From PALSA-894 sp963734185 (GTDB lineage: Bacteria; Pseudomonadota; Alphaproteobacteria; Rhizobiales; Xanthobacteraceae): a DNA stretch of 64,000 nt. The stretch covers positions 682,001 through 746,000 of the forward strand of contig CAVTGA010000002.1 of NCBI GenBank assembly GCA_963734185.1, written 5' to 3'. Under the pieces are notes generated by a model. That model had not been told where the DNA came from and searched no databases. It worked only from the letters and a program-made list of their open reading frames with translations. Position 1 is the first letter of the stretch; each line of letters opens with the position of its first letter. A program made the position numbers and the translations under genes. Of this stretch, positions 17,431 to 28,398 are shown piece by piece.

Positions 17431-18855
17431 TCAGGCGCGCAGGAACGCCGCGCGCGCCGCCCGATAGTCCGCCATGGCCCGCATGGTGCGCGCGCAATGA
17501 TGCAGGTCGGTGAACAGCGGATAGCCGGCTTCGCTCAGCAGCTCGATGCAGGCCGCGGCCGGGCGCGTGTAGCTCCACATCAGGATCGGCTTGGTCGTTT
17601 CGCGCGCGAGCGCGAGGAGGCGGTCGCGGTCTTCGAGCAGGAAGCGCGGATGGCGCCCGGTCACCACCACGATGACGCCGTCGACGTTCGGCGAGGCCGC
17701 CGTGAGCGCGGCGAACTCCGCATAGCCGCGCTCGTGCACCGCCTGCGCGGTCAGATCGACGGGATTCTGCGACGTACCGTAGGGCGGCAGGTACACGTCG
17801 ATCCTGGCGCGGGTTGCGGCGTCGAGCCACGGAATCTCGAGACCGGCCGACACGCAGGCATCCGCCACCCAGGCGCCGCCTCCGCCCGACGACGAGCAGA
17901 TGCCGACGCGCCGCCCCGCGGGAAGGCAATGGCGGAAATCGATGAAGCCGCCGGCGATATCGATCATCTCGGTAAGATCGTTGCTTTCGATCACGCCGTA
18001 GCGGGCGAACAGCGCCCGGTATTCGGCGTGATCGCCGGCGCGCGCCGCGGTGTGCGACGCGACGGCGCGCCCGCCTGGTTCGGACGCCCCGAGCTTGTTG
18101 ACGATCAACGGCTTGCCGGCGCGCAGCGCTTTTGCGGCGACACGCTCGAACGTCGCCACGGTCTTGATGTCCTCGATCAGCATCAGGACGACGTCGGTCT
18201 TGCCTTCGTCGATGATGAACTCGGCGAAGTCGCTCGCTTCGAGGCAGGCTTCATTGCCGGTGGTCACGATGTAGCGGAACGACAGGTCCTTCGGCCGGCC
18301 GTGGTCGTAGAATGCGAAGCCCATGCCGCCGCTCTGCGAGATGACCGCGACCTGCCCGCGCGTGCGCTCCTTGGGCGGCAACAGCGCAACGTCGCCGACA
18401 TCCATCGCCGGGCTGAAGGTCGGGCATAGCGCCGCGGCGGTGTTGGCGAAGCCTTGGCCGTTCGGGCCGCTCACCGCCATGTCGTAACGCCGGGCGATGA
18501 CCTTGATCTCTTCCTGCAGCGCCGCTCCGGCCTCGCCTTTCTCTTCCGCGAAGCCGGACGAGAAGATGATCGCCGCCTTGATGCCGGCCGCGCCGCAACG
18601 CTCCAGCTCCTGGGGCACGAATTTCGCCGGGATGATCAGCGCCGCAAGGTCGGTGGGCGCGGGAAGATCCGACACCGTCTTATAGGCCTTCAGGCCCTGC
18701 ACCTCGGTCTCGCTGCGGCTCACCGGATAGATCGTGCCTTGGTACGGATGACTCTTGACGATCTGCACGATGCGGCCGCGCAGGCCGCGCGTGTCGGACG
18801 AGGCCCCGACGATCGCGACCGAGCGGGGCCACAGCAGTTTCTGAATGTCGGGCAC
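17431..18855 (-). CDS. ADP-forming acyl-CoA synthetase, alpha-type chain without ATP-grasp domain
   Basis: A 474-residue protein of the acetate-CoA ligase (ADP-forming)/Pat superfamily: CoA-binding Rossmann domain 1-125 (SVAIVGASSDTRG at 12-24), then succinyl-CoA-ligase-like domains. SGPNGQGF at 129-136 and GGRAVASHTA with the phospho-His candidate His268 are present. These enzymes make acyl-CoA from acid, CoA and ATP, through a phosphohistidine. The ATP-grasp beta domain that usually follows is absent here and no separate beta gene is seen in the window. The GTG at 18855 was chosen because GGGGGAA precedes it and the family start (DIQKLLWPRSVAIVG) follows. Confidence 0.82.
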   Translation of the reverse strand: MPDIQKLLWPRSVAIVGASSDTRGLRGRIVQIVKSHPYQGTIYPVSRSETEVQGLKAYKTVSDLPAPTDLAALIIPAKFVPQELERCGAAGIKAAIIFSSGFAEEKGEAGAALQEEIKVIARRYDMAVSGPNGQGFANTAAALCPTFSPAMDVGDVALLPPKERTRGQVAVISQSGGMGFAFYDHGRPKDLSFRYIVTTGNEACLEASDFAEFIIDEGKTDVVLMLIEDIKTVATFERVAAKALRAGKPLIVNKLGASEPGGRAVASHTAARAGDHAEYRALFARYGVIESNDLTEMIDIAGGFIDFRHCLPAGRRVGICSSSGGGGAWVADACVSAGLEIPWLDAATRARIDVYLPPYGTSQNPVDLTAQAVHERGYAEFAALTAASPNVDGVIVVVTGRHPRFLLEDRDRLLALARETTKPILMWSYTRPAAACIELLSEAGYPLFTDLHHCARTMRAMADYRAARAAFLRA

Positions 18856-18874
18856 GGATTCCCCCGGCGACAGG

Positions 18875-20035
18875 TCAGCGCAGACCAAGCCCGCGCGCGA
18901 TGATGCCGCGCAGCACCTCGGTGGTGCCGCCCTGGATGGTGAGCTTGGGCGCGATCGTCGTGGCGAAGCGGAGCTGCTCTTCGAGCGTCGCGCGGTTGGT
19001 GTCGCCTTCCTCGATGAAGGCGGCAAGCGCGCGCACGCGGTTGGGAAGCTTCTGCTCCCACAAGGTTCCGAGGTCCTTCACGATCGAGCCTTCGACCACC
19101 GGCTCCTTGCCGGCCTGCAGCATCCCATTGACCGATACCGACATGCGGCGCAGCGTATGCAGCTGCGCCACCAGTCGCCCGAGCCCTTCGGCGCTGCGCA
19201 GGTCAGGCGTCGGTCCCAGCGCCCGCACCAGCTCGACCAGCACGTAGAATGTCTCGAGGAAGCGTTCCGGTCCGCTGCGCTCGTAGGCGAGTTCGCTGGT
19301 CGCCTGCTTCCAGGCACCGTCGATCTCGCCGAGCACGTGATCGTCGGGGATGAACGCGTCCTGGAACACGACCTCGTTGAAGTCGTGCTGGCCGGTCATC
19401 TGATACACCGGGTTGACCGTGATGCCCGGCGTCTTCATGTCGACCAGGAACTGGGTCAGACCGTGCCGGCGGTTCTCCTTGGTCGGGGCCGAGGTGCGGA
19501 ACAGCGCCAGCATGTAGTCGGCGATGTGCGCGTTCGAGGTCCAGATCTTGGTGCCGTTGATCAGCCAACCACCCGTCGTCTTGGCGGCCTTGGTTTTCGC
19601 CGCGAACAGGTCCGAGCCCGAGCCCGGCTCGCTCATGCCGATCGCGAAGCACAGCTCGCCGCGGCAGATGCGCGGCAGGATATCCAGCTTGACGTGCTCG
19701 GGCGCGTATCTGATCAGGATCGGGCCGCTCTGGCGGTCGGCCACGAAGTGCAGCCGCACCGGCGCGTTAGCGACGCGGAACTCCTCGGTGACCACGTAAC
19801 GCTCGAGGAAGCTGCGCTCATGCCCGCCGTACTTCCTCGGCCAGGTCATGCCGATCCAGCCCTTGGCACCGATGCGGCGGCTGAAGTCCTTGCTGTGCGA
19901 GTCGCCGTGACCGGGACGGTTCGGATCGAACGTGCCGGCGGCCGACTCCTCGGCCAGGAACGCCCGCACGTCCGCACGCAACGCCTCGCATTCGTCCGGC
20001 AGGCGGATCTGATCGAAGCTGAGGTTGGCAGTCAT
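18875..20035 (-). CDS. Acyl-CoA dehydrogenase (first of a pair)
   Basis: A 386-residue FAD enzyme. The hallmark AIGMSEPGSGSDL lies near 130-142, TKIWTSNAH near 162-170 forms the flavin site, and the C-terminus QGGTTEVLRGIIARGLGLR is the usual dimer/FAD motif. It should oxidise an acyl-CoA at the alpha-beta bond and pass electrons to ETF. It starts 12 bases after the second dehydrogenase gene stops and ends 19 bases before the CoA-synthetase gene. Heterotetrameric alpha2beta2 dehydrogenases of steroid side chains are encoded by such unequal pairs; that arrangement is possible here. Confidence 0.92.
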   Translation of the reverse strand: MTANLSFDQIRLPDECEALRADVRAFLAEESAAGTFDPNRPGHGDSHSKDFSRRIGAKGWIGMTWPRKYGGHERSFLERYVVTEEFRVANAPVRLHFVADRQSGPILIRYAPEHVKLDILPRICRGELCFAIGMSEPGSGSDLFAAKTKAAKTTGGWLINGTKIWTSNAHIADYMLALFRTSAPTKENRRHGLTQFLVDMKTPGITVNPVYQMTGQHDFNEVVFQDAFIPDDHVLGEIDGAWKQATSELAYERSGPERFLETFYVLVELVRALGPTPDLRSAEGLGRLVAQLHTLRRMSVSVNGMLQAGKEPVVEGSIVKDLGTLWEQKLPNRVRALAAFIEEGDTNRATLEEQLRFATTIAPKLTIQGGTTEVLRGIIARGLGLR

Positions 20036-20047
20036 ATGTTGTTCCGA

Positions 20048-21106
20048 TCAGCGGGAGGCGACGAGCGGCCAGAATTCGTCCGCGCCGCGCGCCGCGATCC
20101 TTCGTCCGAGCTCCGCCGCCCAATGGCTCTCGTTGCCGAAGTCGTCGCGCCAAGCCAGCATGCGCAGCGTATAGCGATGCAGGACGTGCTCGTTGGTGAA
20201 GCCGATCGCACCATGCACCTGATGGGCGATCGATGCGCCCTCCTCGGCGGCCTCGGCGCAGCGGATCTTCGCCGCCGCCGCTTCCAGGAAGATGGCGTCG
20301 TCGAATGTCGCGTTGCGCGCGATCGCGTCCGCGGCCGAATGCGCCGCGGTCATCGCAGCCGCGACCTCGCCGGCGAGTCGCGCCAGATTGTGCTGCACCG
20401 CCTGGAATTTGGCGATCGGACGCTCAAAGGCGATGCGCTCGTTCGCGTATCGCACCGTCAGATCGAGAATCGCCTCCAGCGCTCCCGCCGTTTCGACGCT
20501 GCGCACCACGCAGCCCATCAGCATCAGAACGGTCTGGTCGAACCCGGCGGGCGCCAGCGCGACGGCAACCGGCGTCACCCGATCGAACGTCACCGTGTTG
20601 GAGGGCTCGCCGGCAAGGCTCGTTCCCTCGCTCATGCGGCATGCGGCGGTCTCGACCAATGCGACGGAAAATCCCTGCGGTCCGCTTGCCAGCACCGCGA
20701 GATGGCGCGCCTCCTTGGCGAACGGCACGCCGCGCGCCCGCCCGCTCAATGTTCCGTCGGCGTTCAACGTGACACGGTCGTCCGGCCGTGCCGGCGCGAC
20801 CGACATCGCGCCTTCGGGCGCTGATAATCCGGCGCGCGACAACAGCCAGCCGGCGAGCAACGTTTCGGCGAGCGGAACCGCCGCCGCATAACGCCCGGCC
20901 ACGCCGAGCACCGCGAAGCCGTCGGCCAGTTCCGCGCCGGCGCCGCCATGCTCCTCTGGCACCCAGGCGAGCGTCAGGCCGGAACCGCTGAGCGCCCGCC
21001 ACAGGTCCTTTTTCCAGTCGTCGTCGCGCGCGCGGTTGACGGCTTGAGGATCGGCAAGATCGGCGAAGATGCGCGCCGCGGTTTCGGCGACAATGTGCTC
21101 GCTCAC
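20048..21106 (-). CDS. Acyl-CoA dehydrogenase (second, divergent partner)
   Basis: A 352-residue acyl-CoA dehydrogenase-fold protein, shorter and more degenerate than its neighbour. WVPEEHGGAG near 48-57, ALEAILDLTVRYANERIAFERPIAKFQAVQH and HQVHGAIGFTNEHVLHRY are family segments. The FAD-binding GxSEPxxGSD block is not recognisable, so it may be a non-FAD-binding partner of the 18875-20035 product, as in heteromeric FadE pairs (inference). The GTG at 21106 is chosen because GGAAG precedes it; the frame is open further upstream without family similarity. First gene of a three-gene operon with the CoA-synthetase chain. Confidence 0.82.
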   Translation of the reverse strand: MSEHIVAETAARIFADLADPQAVNRARDDDWKKDLWRALSGSGLTLAWVPEEHGGAGAELADGFAVLGVAGRYAAAVPLAETLLAGWLLSRAGLSAPEGAMSVAPARPDDRVTLNADGTLSGRARGVPFAKEARHLAVLASGPQGFSVALVETAACRMSEGTSLAGEPSNTVTFDRVTPVAVALAPAGFDQTVLMLMGCVVRSVETAGALEAILDLTVRYANERIAFERPIAKFQAVQHNLARLAGEVAAAMTAAHSAADAIARNATFDDAIFLEAAAAKIRCAEAAEEGASIAHQVHGAIGFTNEHVLHRYTLRMLAWRDDFGNESHWAAELGRRIAARGADEFWPLVASR

Positions 21107-21363
21107 GGCGCTTCCTGCTTCAGGTCGGCCTTGCATCCCGCGCAGCGCACGGACCCCAATGGTGGAGGCAGGCCGGCGCCTTGGCAAGCGGCGCGATTTG
21201 AGGCTGCCGTTCCGCGATAACTCAAGCGCCGTGGACACATAGGCCGCACCCCTCGACCCTTGGTCCGGGTTGCCCCGGCGGATCGCAACCATTAGCGTGC
21301 CCACCCAAGAACAAAGAGCGGGTGCGACGGGCGACGCATTCCGCGGCCGAACGGGAGGATGAC

Positions 21364-22974
21364 ATGAACAGCAAGCTGTTGCGCTTGGCGGTGCTGTTGC
21401 GCTTGGCGGTCGCCGCGATCGCCGTTTCCGCCGCCTTCAACGCCTACGCCGAGGAGCCGAAGCGCGGCGGGATACTGCAGATGTATCACCGCGAGACGCC
21501 GCCCAGCATGTCGATCCACGAGGAAGCGACATTTTCGGTCAACGTCTCATCCATGCCGATCTTCAACAACCTGGTGGTCTACGACCAGCACAAGGCGCAG
21601 AACAGCCTGGACACCATCGTGCCGGACCTGGCGACGAGTTGGTCGTGGAGCGCCGATAGGAAGGCGCTGACCTTCAAGCTGCGCGAAGGCGTGAAATGGC
21701 ACGACGGCAAGCCCTTCACCAGCGCCGACGTGAAGTGCACGTGGGAGATGCTGTCCGGCAAGTCGCAGAACCGATTGCGCAAGAACCCGCGCAAGGACTG
21801 GTACGCGAACGTCACCGAGGTGACGACCGAGGGTGACCTCCAGGCGACGTTCCACGTGAAGCAGCCGCAGCCGGCCCTGCTCGCCATGATCGCGTCCGGC
21901 TACACGCCGGTCTATGCCTGCCACGTGACGGCGGCGCAGCAGCGCACCAATCCGATCGGCACCGGCCCGTTCAAGTTCGTCGAGCTGAAGCAGAACGAGT
22001 TGATCAAGCTCGTGCGCAATCCGGACTACTGGAAGAAGGACCGCCCCTATCTCGACGGCATCGACTACACCATCATCCCGAACCGCTCGACCGCGATCCT
22101 CGCCTTCGTGGCCGGCAGGTTCGACATGACGTTCCCGACCGAGGTGACGGTCCCGCTGCTCAAGGACGTGAAGGCGCAGGCGCCGCAGGCGGTGTGCGAA
22201 CTCGCGCCGACCAACGTCAGCACCAACCTGATCGTCAACCGCCAGAGCGCGCCGTTCGACAATGCCGACGTGCGGCGCGCCACCGCGCTCGCGCTCGATC
22301 GCAAGGCGTTCATCGACATCCTGTTCGAAGGCAAGGCCGATATCGGCGGAACGCTGCTGCCGCCGCCCGCGGGCGTGTGGGGACTGCCGCCGGAGGAGCT
22401 CAAGACCGTTTCGGGCTACGGCGACGTGCAGCAGAACCGCGCCGAAGCGCGCAAACTGATGGAGAAGGCCGGCTACGGGCCCGACAAACGGCTGAAGCTG
22501 AAGGTCTCCACCCGCAACCTGCCGATCTACCGCGACCCGGCCGTGATCCTGATCGACCAGCTCAAGGACATCTACGTCGACGGCGAGCTCGACGTGATCG
22601 AAAGCGGCATCTGGTTCGCCAAGGTGGCGCGCAACGAGTATTCGATCGGATTGAACCTCACCGGCAATGGCATCGACGATCCGGACCAGTCGTTCTACGA
22701 GAATTTTGCATGCGGATCGGAGCGCAACTACACCCGCTATTGCAACAAGGACCTGGAGAAGCTGTTCGATCAGCAATCGGCAGAGGCCGACCTCGCCAAG
22801 CGCAAGAAGCTTGCCTGGGAGATCGACAGGAAGCTGCAGGAGGACGTGGCGCGGCCGGTGCTCTACCACTCGCGTCAGGCGACGTGCTGGCAGCCTCACG
22901 TGAAGGGCGTCACCGTCATGGTCAACAGCTCGTACAACGGACACCGGTACGAGGATGTGTGGCTGAGCAAGTAG
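21364..22974 (+). CDS. Peptide/nickel-type ABC importer, family 5 binding protein
   Basis: A 536-residue exported protein. The signal peptide (residues 1 to about 29) contains LLRLAVLLRLAV, created by an 18-bp tandem duplication in the DNA at about 21374-21409. The mature part follows the SBP_bac_5 pattern: PDLATSWSWSADRKALTFKLREGVKWHDGKPFTSADV, then NPIGTGPFKF and DYWKKDRPYLDGI. ATG 21364 has GGGAGGA 5 bases upstream. It begins a complete five-gene dipeptide-type importer. The stop codon lies within a palindromic repeat (22971-23103). Confidence 0.93.
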   Translation: MNSKLLRLAVLLRLAVAAIAVSAAFNAYAEEPKRGGILQMYHRETPPSMSIHEEATFSVNVSSMPIFNNLVVYDQHKAQNSLDTIVPDLATSWSWSADRKALTFKLREGVKWHDGKPFTSADVKCTWEMLSGKSQNRLRKNPRKDWYANVTEVTTEGDLQATFHVKQPQPALLAMIASGYTPVYACHVTAAQQRTNPIGTGPFKFVELKQNELIKLVRNPDYWKKDRPYLDGIDYTIIPNRSTAILAFVAGRFDMTFPTEVTVPLLKDVKAQAPQAVCELAPTNVSTNLIVNRQSAPFDNADVRRATALALDRKAFIDILFEGKADIGGTLLPPPAGVWGLPPEELKTVSGYGDVQQNRAEARKLMEKAGYGPDKRLKLKVSTRNLPIYRDPAVILIDQLKDIYVDGELDVIESGIWFAKVARNEYSIGLNLTGNGIDDPDQSFYENFACGSERNYTRYCNKDLEKLFDQQSAEADLAKRKKLAWEIDRKLQEDVARPVLYHSRQATCWQPHVKGVTVMVNSSYNGHRYEDVWLSK

Positions 22975-23103
22975 GGCGGATTAGCCATAAGCGCGTTTTA
23001 CGCGCGTCTTTCGACGCGCTATGGCGTAATCCGCCGAAGAACTTTTTGCCGGCGCAATACGCCATAGCGCGCGGAAGACGCGCATATGGCTATTGCGCCC
23101 TAC
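22971..23103. repeat. Composite palindromic intergenic repeat (two stem-loops in a larger inverted repeat)
   Basis: Outer arms GTAGGGCG (22971-22978) and CGCCCTAC (23096-23103) enclose two imperfect hairpins: 22975-23035, pairing GGCGGATTAGCCATA with TATGGCGTAATCCGCC, and 23051-23099, pairing GGCGCAATACGCCATA with TATGGCTATTGCGCC. The first arm supplies the TAG stop of the binding-protein gene. The form matches REP-like mobile palindromes of Bradyrhizobium-type genomes. Its place between the binding protein and the permease genes would stabilise the upstream mRNA. Confidence 0.75.
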
Positions 23104-23129
23104 GGAAGCGGAGCTGACGGGAGGAAACC

Positions 23130-24077
23130 TTGGGAACCTACCTGATCCGGCGCTTCCTCCTGATGCTCCTGACGCTGTTCGGCATTTCGGTGCTGGTGTT
23201 CGTGCTGCTGCGGGTCGTCCCCGGCAACATCGCCGACATCCTGTTTAGCGCCGCCGGCATGATCAATCCGGCCGACAAGGCGCAGATCGAAAAGGAGCTC
23301 GGCCTCGACCTGCCGATCCTGATGCAATACGCGCACTGGGTCGGCGGCCTGCTGCAGGGCGACCTCGGCTATTCCTATGTCTCGGAGAAGCCGACCTTGC
23401 AGGAGATCCTGCCGCGCCTGCCGATCAGCGCGAAGCTTGCCGGCATGGCGCTCGCCTTCGCGATCCTGTTCGGCATCCCGCTCGGCGTCATCTCCGCGGT
23501 GCGGCAGAACACGATGCTCGACTACGTGCTGCGCGTGATCAGCCTCAGCGGGCTTTCGCTGCCGTCGTTTTGGCTCGGATTGCTGATCCTGATGGCGTTC
23601 GTCCACTACTTCGGCTGGATCCCGATCTACACGGCGCCGCCCAAGTCGCTGTGGGACGAACTCCTGCTCTACAGCATCCCGGCGGCGGCGGTCGGCTTCC
23701 GCTCCTCGGCGTTGATCATGCGGCTGACGCGCTCCTCCATGCTCGAAGTGCTGCGCCAGGACTACATCCGCACCGCGCGCGCCAAGGGCGCCTCGTACAC
23801 CACGGTCAATTTCAACCACGCGCTGCGCAACGCGGTGCTGCCGATCGTCACCATCGTGGGTATCGAGGCGGCCTTCCTGGTCGGCGGGCTGATCGTCACC
23901 GAGACGGTGTTCAACATCCCCGGCGTCGCGCGTTTCCTGGTGGAAGCCATCAAGTGGCGCGACTACCCGATCGTGCAGAATCTCGTGATGTTCATCGCGT
24001 TGTGCGTCGTGACCATCAATTTCCTGATCGACATGGCCTACCTCGCGCTCGATCCGCGCATCGCCTACGAGAAATGA
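23130..24077 (+). CDS. Peptide-type ABC importer, permease (DppB-like)
   Basis: A 315-residue inner-membrane permease beginning GTYLIRRFLLMLLTLFGISVLVFVLLRVVPG, the standard DppB/OppB opening. The segment MLEVLRQDYIRTARAKGAS is the EAA loop that meets the ATPase. The TTG start at 23130 has GGGAGGA 4 bases upstream. It forms the channel with the DppC-like permease. The stop codon runs into a GCATGATC-type palindromic repeat. Confidence 0.92.
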   Translation: MGTYLIRRFLLMLLTLFGISVLVFVLLRVVPGNIADILFSAAGMINPADKAQIEKELGLDLPILMQYAHWVGGLLQGDLGYSYVSEKPTLQEILPRLPISAKLAGMALAFAILFGIPLGVISAVRQNTMLDYVLRVISLSGLSLPSFWLGLLILMAFVHYFGWIPIYTAPPKSLWDELLLYSIPAAAVGFRSSALIMRLTRSSMLEVLRQDYIRTARAKGASYTTVNFNHALRNAVLPIVTIVGIEAAFLVGGLIVTETVFNIPGVARFLVEAIKWRDYPIVQNLVMFIALCVVTINFLIDMAYLALDPRIAYEK

Positions 24078-24125
24078 GCATGATCCCGAAAAGTGGACGC
24101 CGGCTTTCCGAGAAAGATCATGCTC
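24076..24125. repeat. GCATGATC...GATCATGC palindromic repeat, copy 1
   Basis: Arms GAGCATGATC and GATCATGCTC flank a core CCGAAAAGTGG...CCGGCTTTCCG. The same element, with nearly the same core, recurs at 29221-29267. Here it fills the whole gap between two permease genes. The ATG inside its right arm (24120) is the likely start of the DppC-like gene, so the repeat may have supplied or replaced the original start. Confidence 0.8.
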
Positions 24126-25022
24126 CACGATAAAGTGGCGGCGATCGGGCAAGGCACCGAAGCCGCAGGGCCCAGCGCCCATAGTTGGGCGAATTCGCTC
24201 GGCTATCTCGCCAAGCGCTACCCGCTCGGCGCGGCGGGCGCCGTGATCGCGGCCGTGTTCGTGTCGATGGCGATCTTCGCGCCCTGGATCACGCAGTTCG
24301 ATCCGACCGCGACCGACCCGCGCGCCTCGCTCGCCTATCCCGGCGCCGCACACATCCTCGGCGCGGACTTCATGGGCCGCGACATGTGGAGCCGCATCGT
24401 CTACGGCGCGCGCATCTCGCTCGCGGTCGGGCTCGGCTCGACCTCGCTCGGCTGCCTGATCGGGGTCACGATCGGCCTGACGTCGGGCTATTTCGGCGGC
24501 TGGTACGACCTGATCGTTCAGCGCTTCATGGACATGATGCAGTCGCTGCCGCTCCTGGTGATGGCGCTGGTGATGACGGCGGCGCTCGGGCCGTCGCTGC
24601 CCAACACCATCATCGCGATTGCGATTCCGCTGGTGCCGACGGTCGCGCGCGTCATCCGCTCCAACACGCTGATGCTGCGCGAGATGCCGTTCGTGGAAGC
24701 TGCGCGCGCGGTCGGCATGAACGAGTTCGCCATCGCGTTGCGCCACGTGCTGCCGAACACGCTGGCACCGCTGATCGTGCTGGCGACCGCGCAGCTCGGC
24801 TCCACCATCCTGGTCGAGGCGGCGCTCTCGTTCCTCGGCCTCGGCGTCCCCGAGCCGCATCCCTCGTGGGGACGCATGCTGTCGGAGTCGGCGGCCGAAT
24901 ACGTGCGCGTCGCGCCGTGGCTGGTGATTTTTCCCGGCGCCGCGATCAGCCTCGCGGTGTTCGGCACCAACCTGCTCGGTGACGCGCTGCGCGACATCCT
25001 CGATCCGCGTCAACGCGACTGA
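24120..25022 (+). CDS. Peptide-type ABC importer, permease (DppC-like)
   Basis: About 300 residues, inner membrane. LGADFMGRDMWSRIVYGARISLAVGLGSTSLG is the DppC/OppC signature after the first helix, and MPFVEAARAVGMNEFAIALRHVLPNTL is the EAA loop. The start is unusual: the ATG at 24120 sits inside the right arm of a palindromic repeat. In-frame alternatives are a GTG at 24093 (also inside the repeat) and a GTG at 24135. The conserved part begins about 25 residues in, so any of these gives a working protein. Confidence 0.9.
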   Translation: MLHDKVAAIGQGTEAAGPSAHSWANSLGYLAKRYPLGAAGAVIAAVFVSMAIFAPWITQFDPTATDPRASLAYPGAAHILGADFMGRDMWSRIVYGARISLAVGLGSTSLGCLIGVTIGLTSGYFGGWYDLIVQRFMDMMQSLPLLVMALVMTAALGPSLPNTIIAIAIPLVPTVARVIRSNTLMLREMPFVEAARAVGMNEFAIALRHVLPNTLAPLIVLATAQLGSTILVEAALSFLGLGVPEPHPSWGRMLSESAAEYVRVAPWLVIFPGAAISLAVFGTNLLGDALRDILDPRQRD

Positions 25023-25024
25023 TC

Positions 25025-27041
<2,017 letters not shown>

Positions 27042-27159
27042 GGAAGGCACGAAGGCGGATCGATCGGAATCTGCGCGAATGTCGCGCGCCTTTGCCCACC
27101 CTACGCGCCCTTGTGCCGGGTCCCGCGACGTTGTCCAATCGGCGCGAACGAGGGGAAAA

Positions 27160-28395
27160 ATGGCGCAACTTCTGTTCCGGAATTTCCGGCTGCTCGAGCC
27201 CGAGATCGGCGAATTGCAGGACGGGCACGAGCTGCTGATCGAAGGCGAGACCGTCCGCGAGGCATCCGACAAGCCGATCAAGATCGCGAGCGCCGACGTG
27301 GTCGATTGCGGCGGGCGCACGCTCATGCCCGGGCTGATCGACAGCCACGTCCACGTCATCCTGAGCGAGGTGAACATCCGCTTCCTCGAAGCCGTGCCGC
27401 TGACCTTGATGACGGCGCGCGCCGCGCGGTTGATGCTCGCCATGCTCAATCGCGGCTTTACCACCGTGCGAGACACCGGCGGCGCCGACTGGGGAATCAG
27501 GAGCGCGGTGGAGCAGGGCGACATTCCGGGACCGCGCCTGTTCATCGCCGGCGCCGCGATCGGGCCGACCGGCGGGCATAGCGATGCGCGCCGGCGTACC
27601 GATTTCGGCCTGCGCTGCCACTGTTGCGACGCCATGCGGTTCGGGATGCGCCAATCGGACGGCGTCTCCGAGGTGCTCAAATCCGTGCGCGAGCAGATGC
27701 GCCAGGGCGCCGATCACATCAAGATCATGATGTCGGGCGGCGTCGCGTCGCCCTACGACCCGCTCGACAGCCTGCAATTCAGCCCGGCGGAAATCGCGGC
27801 CGCGGTCCAGGAGGCGCACGCCTTCGGCCGCTACGTCTGCGCCCACGCCTACTCGCCGGAAGCGATGACGCGGGCCGCACATGGCGGCGTGCGCGTCATC
27901 GAGCACGGCAATCTCATCGACGAGGCAACCGCCAAGCTGATGGCCGAGAATGGCATGTTCATGGTGGCGAACCTCGTCGCCTACTACGCGATGCGCGAAC
28001 GCGCAGCCGAATTCGGCATGACCGGCGACATGCTGGCGAAGAATGATCTGGTGATCGACGGCGGTCTGCGCTCGCTCGAGATCTGCAAGCGGGCAGGAGT
28101 TCCCGTCGGCTACGGCACCGATCTGCTCGGTGCGTTGCAGGTGGACCAGAGCCGCGAGTTCATGATCCGCCGCGAGGTGCTGACGCCGATCGAGATCATC
28201 CGCGCCGCCACCACCGTCGGGGCGAGGATCATCCGCCAGGAGGGCAAGCTCGGAACGCTCAAAGCCGGCGCCTATGCGGACCTGATCCTCATCGACGGCG
28301 ACCCGTTGAAGAACCTTGCCCTGTTCCAGGAGCAGGGCAAACACCTTGCCGCCATCATGAAGGGCGGCAAGTTCCACAAGAACCGGCTGAACTGA
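27160..28395 (+). CDS. Amidohydrolase (imidazolonepropionase/prolidase-like)
   Basis: A 411-residue metal-dependent hydrolase of the amidohydrolase 1 family. GLIDSHVHV at 59-67 is the HxH motif, HIKIMMSGGV holds the usual Lys, CAHAYS and RVIEHGNL supply two metal or active-site His, and GTDLLG the catalytic Asp. Relatives cleave cyclic amides, acyl-amino acids or Xaa-Pro dipeptides. The ATG at 27160 follows GAGGGG by 4 bases; the upstream in-frame ATG at 27079 lacks a binding site. It follows the peptide importer and is followed after 3 bases by a different importer, so it may process the substrate of either. Confidence 0.85.
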   Translation: MAQLLFRNFRLLEPEIGELQDGHELLIEGETVREASDKPIKIASADVVDCGGRTLMPGLIDSHVHVILSEVNIRFLEAVPLTLMTARAARLMLAMLNRGFTTVRDTGGADWGIRSAVEQGDIPGPRLFIAGAAIGPTGGHSDARRRTDFGLRCHCCDAMRFGMRQSDGVSEVLKSVREQMRQGADHIKIMMSGGVASPYDPLDSLQFSPAEIAAAVQEAHAFGRYVCAHAYSPEAMTRAAHGGVRVIEHGNLIDEATAKLMAENGMFMVANLVAYYAMRERAAEFGMTGDMLAKNDLVIDGGLRSLEICKRAGVPVGYGTDLLGALQVDQSREFMIRREVLTPIEIIRAATTVGARIIRQEGKLGTLKAGAYADLILIDGDPLKNLALFQEQGKHLAAIMKGGKFHKNRLN

Positions 28396-28398
28396 TCG

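Noticed and set aside
23100..25013. 637-codon minus-strand reading frame with many Asp, Arg and His
   Set aside because: Antisense shadow of the two peptide-importer permease genes.
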